From Pseudomonas sp. IAC-BECa141 (GTDB taxonomy: Bacteria > Pseudomonadota > Gammaproteobacteria > Pseudomonadales > Pseudomonadaceae), in assembly GCF_020544405.1 (NCBI RefSeq), contig NZ_CP065410.1:1426001-1490000 (forward strand): a stretch of 64,000 nucleotides of DNA, written 5' to 3'. A program made the translations under genes and the position numbers. Below the pieces are notes generated by a model. The model was not told the DNA's origin. It made no database searches and saw nothing but the letters and a program-made list of their open reading frames with translations. Shown here piece after piece: positions 1-8,421 of the stretch. Numbering within the stretch: the first letter of the stretch is position 1; each line of letters begins with the position of its first letter.

Positions 1-79
1 CGAAGGCGAGGACAAATGTCAGGGCGAGCAGGAGGCTCACAAGCACCCAGGCATCCAGTCCGCTGAATAAATCGATCAT
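1..79 (-). CDS. pitA: Inorganic phosphate transporter PitA, N-terminal fragment
   Basis: The gene runs off the left edge of the window, and only the first 26 codons are visible. They begin MIDLFSGLDAWVLV and continue into a strongly hydrophobic first membrane helix. This matches, from memory, the N-terminus of Pseudomonas PitA, the low-affinity proton-coupled phosphate symporter of the inner membrane (PF01384). The start is an ATG at 79-77 on the minus strand, with only a weak purine stretch upstream. The gene is divergent from the small gene and pca cluster to its right. With so little sequence the family call rests on recognition of the N-terminus. Confidence 0.7.
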   Translation of the reverse strand, partial: MIDLFSGLDAWVLVSLLLALTFVLAF

Positions 80-455
80 GAAGGTTTTCTGACCCGGTCA
101 TAAGGGGGCGCGATTATGCCAGAAAAGACTGGAAATCGATCCCCTACCTGCTCATCGGTTACCGACTTCGCCAAATTATTTTGTATCAAGGTGCATTACC
201 CCAGTTTTCTGCAGGGTTTTGCAAGCCATTGATTCAATTGATAAAAATGCGAGGCGTAGGCGAATTGGCCGGTTGTCGGGAGGAGGCTGAAACTTGTATG
301 AAATATCTGAGAAACGCGTCTGACACACTCCAGACCTGCGCAATACAGGGGGAATTGGCCGCTGCCCGCGGGTAGCGGGCGCGCAAGGCATCGTCAGTCC
401 ACCGTGCTTGTAACCCGGTGAGTACGCTTACCCTCGAAAGATGCAAAGAACGGTT
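80..455. other. Intergenic region, pitA upstream region
   Basis: This 376-nt stretch has no convincing gene. Short open frames on both strands lack ribosome binding sites and look like chance frames. It should contain the pitA promoter on the minus strand, but I could not pick out a clear -35/-10 pair or terminator. Confidence 0.5.
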
Positions 456-656
456 TCAAGGCTCTTCGGCTTTGAGTTCCTCTTCCATTTTTTTCAGTTC
501 TTGCTGGAAGACCTGATCCTGAACGGTAGGGCGTTTACGCCAGGCTTTGCGTTCCGGTTCGGGCTGGGCGGCGTAGGTGGTGACTTCCCCGCCGTAAACT
601 TCCTTGTAACGTTGTTCCTGGCGCTCAAGTTCCGCGCGCAGTTCGTCTTTCGTCAC
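456..656 (-). CDS. Small charged conserved hypothetical protein (66 aa)
   Basis: The protein is short, very hydrophilic and rich in Glu, Lys, Arg and Gln, with no signal peptide or membrane segment. It looks alpha-helical, especially its C-terminal [15 protein letters not shown] stretch. I chose the GTG at 656 because a good AGGTAG ribosome binding site lies about 7 nt upstream. The open frame extends 25 codons further upstream to 731, but without such a site. It resembles a small protein family I associate with Pseudomonas, of unknown function. It is a lone gene between pitA and pcaR and gives no clue to a pathway. Confidence 0.7.
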   Translation of the reverse strand: MTKDELRAELERQEQRYKEVYGGEVTTYAAQPEPERKAWRKRPTVQDQVFQQELKKMEEELKAEEP

Positions 657-1100
657 AGTGCTACCTGTATGAGTTGAGATAAATATCCGGTGAACGCACT
701 GCATGAAGCATTTAACCGGTTCGTCGACCAACGCTTGCCTGGACAGGCAGCGGTGTTATCGGGAAGACGGCCGGGACTTCCATGTTGCAGGCGGCTACGG
801 CACCAGATTAAAACTGACGCAGCATCAGTTTCCTGTTTCAGCGAGCGCGCTGGCGGTGCATGAGCAATGAGCAATGAGCATCAGGCGCTGGCCGGGGCTG
901 GCGGCGATGGACATCGCGCCAGCGGGTGGCACCGTCGGCAAATAAAAAGCGCGGTGTCACTGAGGTGCATTATAGCGGCCGATTCGGGATTGACTATCTT
1001 TGCCAAGTTAAAAACGTTTGCGCATGTGTGATTGTTTTGTGACGTGCAACTTCCGGCAATAGTTGCATCTTTGTTGCGCAGTGTTTGATTTCTGGCGCCA

Positions 1101-1118
1101 TTTAGTCGGACAACTAAG
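1101..1118. promoter_or_regulatory. Inverted repeat, possible operator upstream of pcaR
   Basis: The arms TTAGT and ACTAA flank the hexanucleotide CGGACA. The site lies about 190 nt before the pcaR start and differs from the PcaR boxes, so another regulator might bind here. The assignment is speculative. Confidence 0.3.
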
Positions 1119-1190
1119 GCTTGTTAACTATGCAGGCGTTCCAGGTTCAAAACTCCTCGGAGCAGCCCGCCGGAGGAGGTCAGGGCGATT

Positions 1191-1220
1191 GCGATTATCG
1201 GTCGACGGTTCGATAATCGC
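1191..1220. promoter_or_regulatory. PcaR-like operator upstream of pcaR
   Basis: The right arm GTTCGATAATCGC (1208-1220) matches, as I recall it, the half-site described for PcaR of P. putida. The left arm GCGATTATCGGTC (1191-1203) is its inverted partner with 11 of 13 matches. The location 85 nt before pcaR suggests autoregulation. Similar boxes precede pcaK and pcaI. Confidence 0.7.
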
Positions 1221-1304
1221 CTGATGTTGGCGGTCTGTCGCTTGTGTATCTGCCGGCGAGCCGCTTGTATAGCCGTTGATCCGAACAAGAAAAAAAGGAA
1301 CCAC

Positions 1305-2147
1305 ATGAACGATCAAATGCGCAATTCCTTCACCTCGGTAGCGCCGCCGATCGTCGCTTCGCCGGCCAAGCGTATCCAGGCCCTGACCGGCGATCCGGAT
1401 TTCATGACCTCACTGGCCCGTGGCCTGGCGGTGGTGCAGGCGTTTCAGGAGCGCAAGCGCCACCTGACCATCGCCCAGATCAGCCACCGCACGGAAATTC
1501 CCCGCGCCGCCGTGCGCCGTTGCCTGCACACACTGATCAAACTCGGCTACGCCACCACCGACGGGCGCACTTATTCACTTCTGCCCAAAGTGCTGACCCT
1601 CGGACACGCCTATCTGTCCTCGACACCGCTGGCGGTCTCGGCCCAGCCGTACCTCGACCGCATGAGCGAGCAACTGCACGAAGCCTGCAACATGGCCACG
1701 CTGGAGGGCGACGACATCCTCTACATCGCCCGTTCGGCAACCACTCAGCGTCTGATTTCGGTGGACCTCTCGGTGGGCGGGCGTTTGCCGGCGTATTGCA
1801 CGTCCATGGGACGGATTCTGCTGGCAGCGCTGGACGACACCTCGCTGCGCGAATACCTCGACCACGCCGAACTGGTGGCCAAGACCAGCCGCACGATTCA
1901 CACCCCCGACGCCTTGCTCGAATGTTTGCAGGAAGTCCGGCAGCAGGGCTGGTGCATCGTCGATCAGGAACTGGAGCAAGGCCTGCGTTCGATTGCCGTG
2001 CCGGTCTACGATGCTTCCGGCCAGGTGGTGGCCGCGCTCAATGTCAGCACCCACGCCGGTCGCGTCAGCCGCACCGAACTTGAGCAGCGCTTTCTGCCCG
2101 GCCTGTTGAGCGCCAGTCGTGACCTCAGTGCGCAGTTGTTCGCCTGA
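1305..2147 (+). CDS. pcaR: IclR-family activator of protocatechuate catabolism PcaR
   Basis: PcaR is the cytoplasmic regulator that activates pca genes in response to 3-oxoadipate. The 280-aa protein has the IclR layout: an N-terminal winged helix-turn-helix (about residues 35-95, including LTIAQISHRTEIPRAAVRRC) and a C-terminal effector-binding domain (about 100-275) with the family stretch GRLPAYCTSMGRILLA. I chose the ATG at 1305 because AAAAGGAA lies just upstream. The open frame reaches back to 1224, but that extension covers the operator region and has no ribosome binding site. It is followed by pcaK on the same strand, and three PcaR-like boxes lie before pcaR, pcaK and pcaI. Confidence 0.95.
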   Translation: MNDQMRNSFTSVAPPIVASPAKRIQALTGDPDFMTSLARGLAVVQAFQERKRHLTIAQISHRTEIPRAAVRRCLHTLIKLGYATTDGRTYSLLPKVLTLGHAYLSSTPLAVSAQPYLDRMSEQLHEACNMATLEGDDILYIARSATTQRLISVDLSVGGRLPAYCTSMGRILLAALDDTSLREYLDHAELVAKTSRTIHTPDALLECLQEVRQQGWCIVDQELEQGLRSIAVPVYDASGQVVAALNVSTHAGRVSRTELEQRFLPGLLSASRDLSAQLFA

Positions 2148-2441
2148 TGAACCTGTTCGATAAACGCACAGAGTTGCGTTTGTCGAATTGACGCTAAAAC
2201 CCTCGGATCATTAATGTCGCGGCAGCGTCATCCGGCGCGAATGTGAATGAGCCCGCCGGATTGTCGACTCCCATAATAATGACAAGAGGCAACTTCCCAT
2301 GCGCACGTTCCCCGACTGTCGCCGCTCCTGTTCCTGTTGCCGGTATTAGCGCAACGCCCGATTTCTTCTTTATATAGTTGTGACCGTGCCGCTCTCTGGC
2401 CGGCCGCCGTTCGACTGCGTTTTTTGCGTGGAATAAAAATA
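2148..2441. other. Intergenic region between pcaR and pcaK
   Basis: This 294-nt stretch carries the PcaR-like operator at 2155-2188 and presumably the pcaK promoter and a long 5' leader. A frame in phase with pcaK runs upstream to 2337 but lacks a ribosome binding site. Confidence 0.5.
2155..2188. promoter_or_regulatory. PcaR-like operator upstream of pcaK
   Basis: GTTCGATAAACGCA (2155-2168) and TGCGTTTGTCGAAT (2175-2188) form an inverted repeat with 12 of 14 complementary positions and a 6-nt spacer. The left arm closely resembles the boxes before pcaR and pcaI. It lies 7 nt after the pcaR stop codon, 254 nt ahead of pcaK. Confidence 0.7.
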
Positions 2442-3788
2442 ATGAACCAGCCTCAGTCCGCTGTAGGTCACTGCCTCGATGTGCAGTCCTTCATCAATGC
2501 CCAACCGATCTCGCGCTATCAGTGGCGCGTCGTGATCCTGTGTTTCCTGATTGTGTTCCTCGATGGCCTCGACACCGCGGCCATGGGTTTTATTGCTCCG
2601 GCGCTTTCCCAGGACTGGGGCATCGACCGCGCCAGCCTCGGCCCGGTGATGAGCGCCGCGCTGATCGGCATGGTCTTCGGTGCGCTGGGCTCCGGTCCGC
2701 TGGCTGACCGCTTCGGGCGGAAAGTCGTACTGGTCGGCGCGGTTTTTCTGTTCGGTGGTTTCAGCCTGGCCTCGGCCTACGCGACCAACGTCGATCAGTT
2801 GCTGGTGCTGCGCTTCCTCACCGGTCTGGGGCTGGGGGCCGGCATGCCGAACGCTACCACGCTGCTGTCGGAATACACCCCGGAGCGCAAGAAGTCGTTG
2901 CTGGTGACCAGCATGTTCTGCGGCTTCAACCTCGGCATGGCCGGCGGCGGATTTATTTCGGCCAAGCTCATCCCGGCATTTGGCTGGCACAGTCTATTGC
3001 TGATCGGCGGGATTCTGCCTCTGATCCTCGCTGTGGTGTTGCTGCTCTGGTTGCCGGAATCGGCGCGTTATCTGGTAGTGCGTAATCGTGGCACCGACAA
3101 GGTACGCAAGACTCTCGCACCCATTGATCCTGCCACCGTCGCTCAGGCCGCGAGTTTCAGTGTGCCGGAACAGAAAACCGTCAAAGCACGCAACGTGTTC
3201 GCGGTGATTTTCTCCGGCACCTACAGCGTCGGTACGTTGCTGCTGTGGCTGACCTACTTCATGGGTCTGGTGATCGTTTATCTGTTGACCAGTTGGCTGC
3301 CGACCCTGATGCGCGACAGCGGCGCGAGCATGGAGCAGGCAGCGTTCATCGGCGCGCTGTTTCAGTTCGGCGGGGTGTTAAGTGCGGTCGGCGTAGGCTG
3401 GGCGATGGACCGGTTCAATCCGCACAAGGTCATCGGCATTTTCTACCTCCTGGCCGGGGTGTTTGCCTACGCGGTGGGGCAGAGTCTGGGCAACATCACG
3501 TTGCTGGCGACGCTGGTGCTGGTGGCGGGCATGTGCGTCAACGGCGCGCAATCGGCGATGCCCTCACTGGCGGCGCGGTTTTATCCGACTCAGGGCCGCG
3601 CGACTGGTGTCTCGTGGATGCTCGGGATCGGCCGCTTCGGCGCGATTCTCGGGGCGTGGATGGGCGCCACCCTGTTGGGCCTGGGCTGGAATTTCGAGCA
3701 AGTGCTGACAGCGCTGGTGATTCCGGCGGGCCTGGCTACGGCAGCGGTGGTGATCAAGGGCCTGGTCAGTCACGCGGACGCGACTTGA
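2442..3788 (+). CDS. pcaK: 4-hydroxybenzoate/protocatechuate MFS transporter PcaK
   Basis: PcaK is a proton symporter of the aromatic acid:H+ symporter branch of the major facilitator superfamily. It brings 4-hydroxybenzoate or protocatechuate across the inner membrane. The 448-aa protein has 12 hydrophobic helices, the first-helix motif FLDGLDTAAMG typical of this branch, and the cytoplasmic loop PLADRFGRK between helices 2 and 3. A second conserved stretch, WLPESARYLVVR, lies before the central loop. The start at 2442 follows a purine/A-rich stretch (GGAATAAAAATA) and fits the usual length of about 448 aa. It has its own PcaR-like operator. Confidence 0.93.
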   Translation: MNQPQSAVGHCLDVQSFINAQPISRYQWRVVILCFLIVFLDGLDTAAMGFIAPALSQDWGIDRASLGPVMSAALIGMVFGALGSGPLADRFGRKVVLVGAVFLFGGFSLASAYATNVDQLLVLRFLTGLGLGAGMPNATTLLSEYTPERKKSLLVTSMFCGFNLGMAGGGFISAKLIPAFGWHSLLLIGGILPLILAVVLLLWLPESARYLVVRNRGTDKVRKTLAPIDPATVAQAASFSVPEQKTVKARNVFAVIFSGTYSVGTLLLWLTYFMGLVIVYLLTSWLPTLMRDSGASMEQAAFIGALFQFGGVLSAVGVGWAMDRFNPHKVIGIFYLLAGVFAYAVGQSLGNITLLATLVLVAGMCVNGAQSAMPSLAARFYPTQGRATGVSWMLGIGRFGAILGAWMGATLLGLGWNFEQVLTALVIPAGLATAAVVIKGLVSHADAT

Positions 3789-3800
3789 GTTTTATTGCAG

Positions 3801-3905
3801 GATCGTTCCCACGTCGAACCGGCCTCAGCGGTTGTTCCACATTGGGCTCCCGAAGGAACGCGGAGCGTCCCGGGCTGCATTCCCACCCAGAGCGTGGGAA
3901 CGATC
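3801..3905. repeat. Palindromic intergenic element, copy A (~105 bp)
   Basis: The element is bounded by perfect 13-bp terminal inverted repeats, GATCGTTCCCACG and CGTGGGAACGATC. Its interior shares GGAGCGTCCCGGGCTGCATT with copy C at 31751. It sits 12 nt after the pcaK stop. Two other copies occur in this window (8229 and 31751). This is the most degenerate copy on its left side. Confidence 0.85.
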
Positions 3906-3935
3906 AGTGACGGAAAGATAGGTTGATAACAATCT

Positions 3936-3970
3936 GTTCGATAAACGAACACTCAGTCGATTATCGGATT
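3936..3970. promoter_or_regulatory. PcaR-like operator upstream of pcaIJF
   Basis: GTTCGATAAACGAAC (3936-3950) is followed by GTCGATTATCGGATT (3956-3970), an imperfect inverted partner. The arrangement matches the boxes before pcaR and pcaK. It lies about 100 nt before the pcaI start, where the promoter of the catabolic operon is expected. Confidence 0.7.
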
Positions 3971-4070
3971 GTTTGGCGAAAATCAGCGGCTTAATCTTCA
4001 GTGACTCCGGCGCAGAACCTCGCGCCTTTTTATTCACTGGCGATTCATTACAAAAACGGGAGCCCGCTCC

Positions 4071-4928
4071 ATGGCTGAGATCCTTTCGCTGCACGACGCG
4101 GTGAAGCAATTCGTCAACGACGGCGACACCGTCGCGCTCGAAGGCTTCACTCACCTGATCCCTACGGCGGCGGGTCATGAAATCATTCGTCAGGGCAAGA
4201 AAGATCTGACCCTGGTGCGGATGACGCCTGACCTGATCTACGACCAACTGATCGGCGCCGGCTGTGCACGCAAGCTGATCTTCTCCTGGGGCGGCAACCC
4301 TGGCGTAGGTTCGCTGCACCGTCTGCGCGACGCGGTCGAGAAACAATGGCCGCACGCCCTGGAAATCGAAGAGCACAGCCACGCCGACCTGGCCAACGCC
4401 TACGTCGCTGGCGCCTCCGGCCTACCGTTCGCAGTGCTGCGGGCCTACGCCGGTTCCGACCTGCCGAAGGTCAACCCGCTGATCAAATCCGTGACTTGCC
4501 CGTTCACCGGCGAAGTGCTGGCGGCGGTGCCGTCGGTGCGTCCGGACGTGACCGTGATCCACGCCCAGAAGGCCGACCGTCAGGGCAACGTGCTGCTGTG
4601 GGGCATTCTCGGTGTGCAGAAAGAAGCCGCACTGGCCGCCAAGCGTTGCATCGTCACCGTCGAAGAAATCGTCGACAACCTCAACGCGCCGATGAACGCC
4701 TGCGTGCTGCCGACCTGGGCCTTGAGCGCGGTCTGTCATGTACCCGGTGGCGCACATCCGTCCTACGCCCACGGTTACACCGAGCGTGACAACCGTTTCT
4801 ATCAGGCGTGGGATCCGATCGCCCGCGACCGTGAGACGTTTACTGCGTGGATCAACGAATACATCCATGGCTGCGCTGATTTCAGCGAGTTCCAGGCCAA
4901 GTTGGCCGCTGCTTCGGAGGCCAAGTAA
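4071..4928 (+). CDS. pcaI: 3-oxoadipate CoA-transferase subunit A
   Basis: With PcaJ this subunit transfers CoA from succinyl-CoA to 3-oxoadipate. The 285-aa sequence has the family I CoA-transferase fold, with the glycine-rich stretch FSWGGNPGVGSLHRL near residue 80. It is longer than the 231-aa PcaI of P. putida. From memory it matches the CatI/glutaconate-CoA-transferase-like type described in Pseudomonas sp. B13 far better. It starts an operon: its TAA stop shares one base with the pcaJ ATG. Expression is probably induced through the PcaR-like box at 3936. The role is secure from context; the symbol could equally be catI. Confidence 0.92.
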   Translation: MAEILSLHDAVKQFVNDGDTVALEGFTHLIPTAAGHEIIRQGKKDLTLVRMTPDLIYDQLIGAGCARKLIFSWGGNPGVGSLHRLRDAVEKQWPHALEIEEHSHADLANAYVAGASGLPFAVLRAYAGSDLPKVNPLIKSVTCPFTGEVLAAVPSVRPDVTVIHAQKADRQGNVLLWGILGVQKEAALAAKRCIVTVEEIVDNLNAPMNACVLPTWALSAVCHVPGGAHPSYAHGYTERDNRFYQAWDPIARDRETFTAWINEYIHGCADFSEFQAKLAAASEAK

Positions 4929-5707
4929 TGACTTACACCACCAATGAAATGATGACCGTCGCCGCGGCCCGTCGCCTGAAGAACGGCTCGGTGTGCTTCG
5001 TCGGCATCGGCCTGCCGTCGAAAGCCGCCAACCTGGCGCGCCTGACCTCGTCGCCGGACGTGGTGCTGATCTACGAATCCGGCCCGATCGGCGCCAAACC
5101 CAGCGTATTGCCACTGTCGATCGGTGACGGCGAACTGGCGGAAACTGCTGACACTGTCGTGCCCACCGGAGAGATTTTTCGCTACTGGCTGCAGGGCGGG
5201 CGCATCGACGTCGGTTTCCTCGGCGCAGCGCAGGTCGACCGTTTCGGCAACATCAACACCACCGTGGTCGGCGACTATCACCAGCCGAAAGTGCGCTTGC
5301 CGGGTGCCGGCGGTGCGCCGGAGATCGCCGGCTCCGCGAAAAGCGTGCTGATCATCCTTAAACAGTCGGCGCGCTCGTTTGTCGACAAGCTCGATTTCAT
5401 TACCTCGGTCGGCCATGGCGAGGGCGGCGATTCGCGCAAACGTCTGGGCCTGCTGGGCGCCGGGCCGGTCGGGATCATCACCGACCTGTGCATCATGGAG
5501 CCGGAAGAGGGCACCAACGAGTTCGTGGTCACCGCGCTGCACCCGGGCGTGACCCGTGAGCAAGTGGTCGCCGCTACCGGTTGGGCCATTCGTTTTGCCG
5601 ACAGCGTGGCCACCACTACTGAACCGACCGAAGTCGAGCTGACCGCCCTGCGCGATCTCGAAGCCCGTACCGCAGCGGCCCACGGCCAAGCACCGGGAGA
5701 AGCATGA
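4928..5707 (+). CDS. pcaJ: 3-oxoadipate CoA-transferase subunit B
   Basis: This is the partner of PcaI and carries the catalytic glutamate of family I CoA-transferases, probably Glu50 in YESGPIGAK, which would form the glutamyl-CoA thioester. At 259 aa it is longer than the 213-aa PcaJ of P. putida and fits the CatJ/GctB-like type. Its ATG overlaps the pcaI stop by one base, and its TGA overlaps the pcaF ATG by four bases, so the three genes are translationally coupled. The complex acts in the cytoplasm in the penultimate pathway step. Confidence 0.92.
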   Translation: MTYTTNEMMTVAAARRLKNGSVCFVGIGLPSKAANLARLTSSPDVVLIYESGPIGAKPSVLPLSIGDGELAETADTVVPTGEIFRYWLQGGRIDVGFLGAAQVDRFGNINTTVVGDYHQPKVRLPGAGGAPEIAGSAKSVLIILKQSARSFVDKLDFITSVGHGEGGDSRKRLGLLGAGPVGIITDLCIMEPEEGTNEFVVTALHPGVTREQVVAATGWAIRFADSVATTTEPTEVELTALRDLEARTAAAHGQAPGEA

Positions 5708-6909
5708 TGCGCGACGTTTATATCTGCGATGCGATTCGTACGCCCATCGGTCGTTTCGGTGGCGGTCTGGCGGCGGTTCGCGCTGACGACCTGGCCGCCG
5801 TGCCGATCAAGGCCCTGATGGAGCGCAATCCGTCGGTGGACTGGAGCGCCATCGACGAAGTATTCCTCGGCTGCGCCAACCAGGCGGGCGAAGACAACCG
5901 CAACGTCGCGCGCATGGCGCTGCTGCTGGCCGGTCTGCCGGAAAGTGTGCCGGGCGTCACCCTCAACCGTCTTTGCGCGTCGGGCATGGACGCCATTGGC
6001 ACGGCGTTCCGCGCCATCGCCAGTGGCGAAATGCAGCTGGCGATTGCCGGCGGCGTCGAGTCGATGTCCCGCGCGCCGTTCGTGATGGGCAAGGCTGATG
6101 CGGCGTTCTCGCGCAACTTGAAGCTGGAAGACACCACCATCGGCTGGCGTTTCATCAACCCGTTGATGAAGGCCCAGTACGGCGTGGATGCGATGCCGCA
6201 GACCGCCGACAACGTCGCCGACGATTACGAAATTTCCCGCGAGGACCAGGACGCTTTCGCGCTGCGCAGCCAGCAACGTACTGCCGCTGCCCAGGCTGCC
6301 GGCTACTTCGCCGAGGAAATCGTCGAAGTGCGGATCGCCCACAAGAAGGGCGAAACCGTGGTCAGCCAGGACGAACACCCTCGCGCCGACACCACGCTTG
6401 AAGCGTTGAGCAAACTCAAACCGGTCAACGGCCCGGACAAGACGGTCACCGCCGGCAACGCTTCGGGCGTGAATGACGGTGCCGCCGCGCTGATTCTGGC
6501 TTCGGCCGAGGCGGTGAAAAAACACGGCCTGACCGCTCGCGCCAAAGTGCTGGGCATGGCCAGCGCCGGGGTCGCTCCACGGGTGATGGGCATCGGCCCG
6601 GTGCCGGCGGTGCGCAAGCTCACCGAGCGTCTCGGCGTGGCGGTCAGCGACTTCGATGTGATCGAACTCAACGAAGCTTTTGCCAGCCAGGGTCTGGCGG
6701 TGCTGCGCGAACTGGGGCTGGCGGACGACGCGGCCCAGGTCAACCCGAACGGCGGCGCGATTGCCTTGGGTCATCCGTTGGGCATGAGCGGCGCGCGTCT
6801 GGTGCTGACCGCGCTGCATCAGCTGGAAAAGACCGGTGGCAAGAAAGGTCTGGCGACCATGTGCGTCGGTGTCGGCCAGGGTCTGGCCCTGGCCATCGAA
6901 TGCGTCTGA
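5704..6909 (+). CDS. pcaF: 3-oxoadipyl-CoA thiolase PcaF
   Basis: PcaF cleaves 3-oxoadipyl-CoA with CoA into succinyl-CoA and acetyl-CoA, the last step of the pathway. The 401-aa protein has all thiolase landmarks: the acyl-accepting cysteine Cys91 in [11 protein letters not shown], the [12 protein letters not shown] block with the catalytic histidine near the C-terminus, and the second cysteine in [10 protein letters not shown]. The start at 5704 overlaps the pcaJ stop as ATGA; a second ATG follows directly at 5707. Length is normal for PcaF/PaaJ-type thiolases. The neighbours make 3-oxoadipyl-CoA the substrate. Confidence 0.95.
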   Translation: MMRDVYICDAIRTPIGRFGGGLAAVRADDLAAVPIKALMERNPSVDWSAIDEVFLGCANQAGEDNRNVARMALLLAGLPESVPGVTLNRLCASGMDAIGTAFRAIASGEMQLAIAGGVESMSRAPFVMGKADAAFSRNLKLEDTTIGWRFINPLMKAQYGVDAMPQTADNVADDYEISREDQDAFALRSQQRTAAAQAAGYFAEEIVEVRIAHKKGETVVSQDEHPRADTTLEALSKLKPVNGPDKTVTAGNASGVNDGAAALILASAEAVKKHGLTARAKVLGMASAGVAPRVMGIGPVPAVRKLTERLGVAVSDFDVIELNEAFASQGLAVLRELGLADDAAQVNPNGGAIALGHPLGMSGARLVLTALHQLEKTGGKKGLATMCVGVGQGLALAIECV

Positions 6910-6945
6910 CGCAAGCCGTGACGAAAAAGAACAGAGGAAAGCGAA

Positions 6946-7650
6946 ATGACTGACAAGCCTGGTTACCGCCGCCCGCAGGAAGGCACCCAGCCGCCGTACC
7001 TGCATCCGACCTATCAATCCACCAATCTGCGCTCGCCGTCCAAGCCGTTGGTGTTTCTGCCGCATTCGCTGTCGGAAATCACCGGCCCGACCATCGGTGC
7101 CGAGCGTGTGGCCGACACTGACAACGATCTGACCGCCCAGCATCCAGGTGAGCCATTGGGCGAGCGGATCATCATTCACGGGCGTGTGCTCGACGAAGAC
7201 GGTCTGCCGGTGCCGGGAATTCTGGTGGAGATCTGGCAGGCCAACGCCGCCGGTCGTTACAACCACGCCCGCGACCTGCACGACGCACCGCTGGACCCGA
7301 ACTTCACCGGCACCGGCCGCACCGTGACCGATGCCGACGGCTGGTATCAATTCCAGACCATCAAGCCCGGCGCTTATCCATGGGGCAATCACCACAACGC
7401 CTGGCGCCCGGCGCACGTACATTTTTCGCTGTTCGGGCCGAGCATTCTGACGCGCCTGGTCACGCAGATGTATTTCCCGGGCGATCCGCTGCTGGCGTAC
7501 GACCCGATCTACAACTGCGTGCCGGACACCTCGGCCAAGGAACGCCTGATCGCCGCTTTCGATCTGGAAAAAACCATTCCGTCCTACGCCCTCGCTTATC
7601 GCTGGGACATCGTGCTGCGCGGCCGCGAAGCCACGCCGATGGAGAAATGA
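6946..7650 (+). CDS. pcaH: Protocatechuate 3,4-dioxygenase beta chain PcaH
   Basis: PcaH is the iron-bearing subunit of the intradiol dioxygenase that opens protocatechuate to 3-carboxy-cis,cis-muconate. The four expected Fe(III) ligands are present in the 234-aa sequence: Tyr105 (in GRYNHARD), Tyr144 (PGAYPWG), and His157 and His159 (RPAHVHF). The N-terminal helical region precedes the conserved intradiol core IIIHGRVLDEDGLPVPG. The start at 6946 follows an AGAGGAAAG site. One base separates its stop from the pcaG ATG. It acts as a cytoplasmic (alpha-beta-Fe) oligomer. Confidence 0.96.
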   Translation: MTDKPGYRRPQEGTQPPYLHPTYQSTNLRSPSKPLVFLPHSLSEITGPTIGAERVADTDNDLTAQHPGEPLGERIIIHGRVLDEDGLPVPGILVEIWQANAAGRYNHARDLHDAPLDPNFTGTGRTVTDADGWYQFQTIKPGAYPWGNHHNAWRPAHVHFSLFGPSILTRLVTQMYFPGDPLLAYDPIYNCVPDTSAKERLIAAFDLEKTIPSYALAYRWDIVLRGREATPMEK

Positions 7651-7651
7651 G

Positions 7652-8218
7652 ATGACCCTGACTGCGACCACGTCCCACACCGTCGGGCCGTATTACCACA
7701 TCGGCCTGACCTGGCTGAACCGTGAGCACCTCGCCAATGAACTGACCCTCGGCCAGCGCGTGGCGATCAGCGGGCAAGTGGTGGACGGCAACGGCGATGT
7801 CGTCAACGACGCCATGCTCGAAGTCTGGCAGGCCAACGCCGCCGGCAAATACGATCACCCGGATGACGAGCAGGCCAAACCGCTCGACCCGAATTTCGAA
7901 GGCTTCGGCCGGGTGCCGGTGGATGCCGAAGGGCGCTTCCGTTTCACCACGATCAAGCCGGGCACGGTCGAAGGCCTGAAGGGCACGACCCAGGCGCCGC
8001 ACCTGGTGGTGCTGGTGTTCGCGCGCGGCCTGGTGAAGCACTTGCTGACACGGATTTATTTCGAAGGCGATCCGGCGAACGTCAATGACCCGCTGCTCGA
8101 ATGCGTACCGGCCGAGCGCCGCGCCACGTTGCTGGCGAAGCCGGATGCAGCGGGTGTTTATCAGTGGAATGTGATCCTGCAGGGCACTGATGCGGAAACC
8201 GTGTTCTTCGATTATTGA
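7652..8218 (+). CDS. pcaG: Protocatechuate 3,4-dioxygenase alpha chain PcaG
   Basis: PcaG is the non-iron partner chain of the dioxygenase. The 188-aa protein shares the intradiol core with PcaH ([16 protein letters not shown], then [18 protein letters not shown]), but lacks the HxH iron pair, as expected for alpha chains. It starts one base after the pcaH stop, so the two are made in equal amounts. It is followed by a palindromic element (8229-8332), which may end or stabilise the transcript before pcaT. Confidence 0.95.
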   Translation: MTLTATTSHTVGPYYHIGLTWLNREHLANELTLGQRVAISGQVVDGNGDVVNDAMLEVWQANAAGKYDHPDDEQAKPLDPNFEGFGRVPVDAEGRFRFTTIKPGTVEGLKGTTQAPHLVVLVFARGLVKHLLTRIYFEGDPANVNDPLLECVPAERRATLLAKPDAAGVYQWNVILQGTDAETVFFDY

Positions 8219-8228
8219 ACCGGATACT

Positions 8229-8332
8229 GATCGTTCCCACGCTCTGCGTGGGAATGCATACCGTGACGCTCCGCGTCACAGTGGACGCAGAGCGTCCATG
8301 GCGGCATTCCCACGCGGAGCGTGGGAACGATC
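8229..8332. repeat. Palindromic intergenic element, copy B (~104 bp)
   Basis: Bounded by GATCGTTCCCACGC and GCGTGGGAACGATC, it contains nested inverted repeats such as GACGCTCCGCGTC and GGACGCAGAGCGTCC. It starts 11 nt after pcaG. It belongs to the same family as the elements at 3801 and 31751. Confidence 0.9.
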
Positions 8333-8421
8333 AGAGATCGGGTCTGGTTGGTGATCCAATGTGGAACGGGACTGTTGCGAAGTGTGTCTAGACTCTCACT
8401 GTCCCTATCGAGTGAAAAACA

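Larger units (their letters stand above)
657..1304. other. Intergenic region upstream of pcaR
   Basis: This 648-nt stretch has no supported gene. It contains an inverted repeat at 1101-1118 and a PcaR-like operator at 1191-1220, listed separately. The rest (about 660-1090) shows no clear gene, terminator or RNA structure. The pcaR promoter should lie in its last 200 nt. Confidence 0.5.

Noticed and set aside
176..446. Short frames on both strands near the left edge
   Set aside because: They overlap each other, lack ribosome binding sites and have no recognisable composition.
5278..7680. 800-codon open frame on the minus strand across pcaJ, pcaF and pcaH
   Set aside because: It is antisense to three well-supported genes with catalytic motifs. 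High-GC third-position bias produces such frames; the translation is low in recognisable motifs and rich in Arg/His/Gln.
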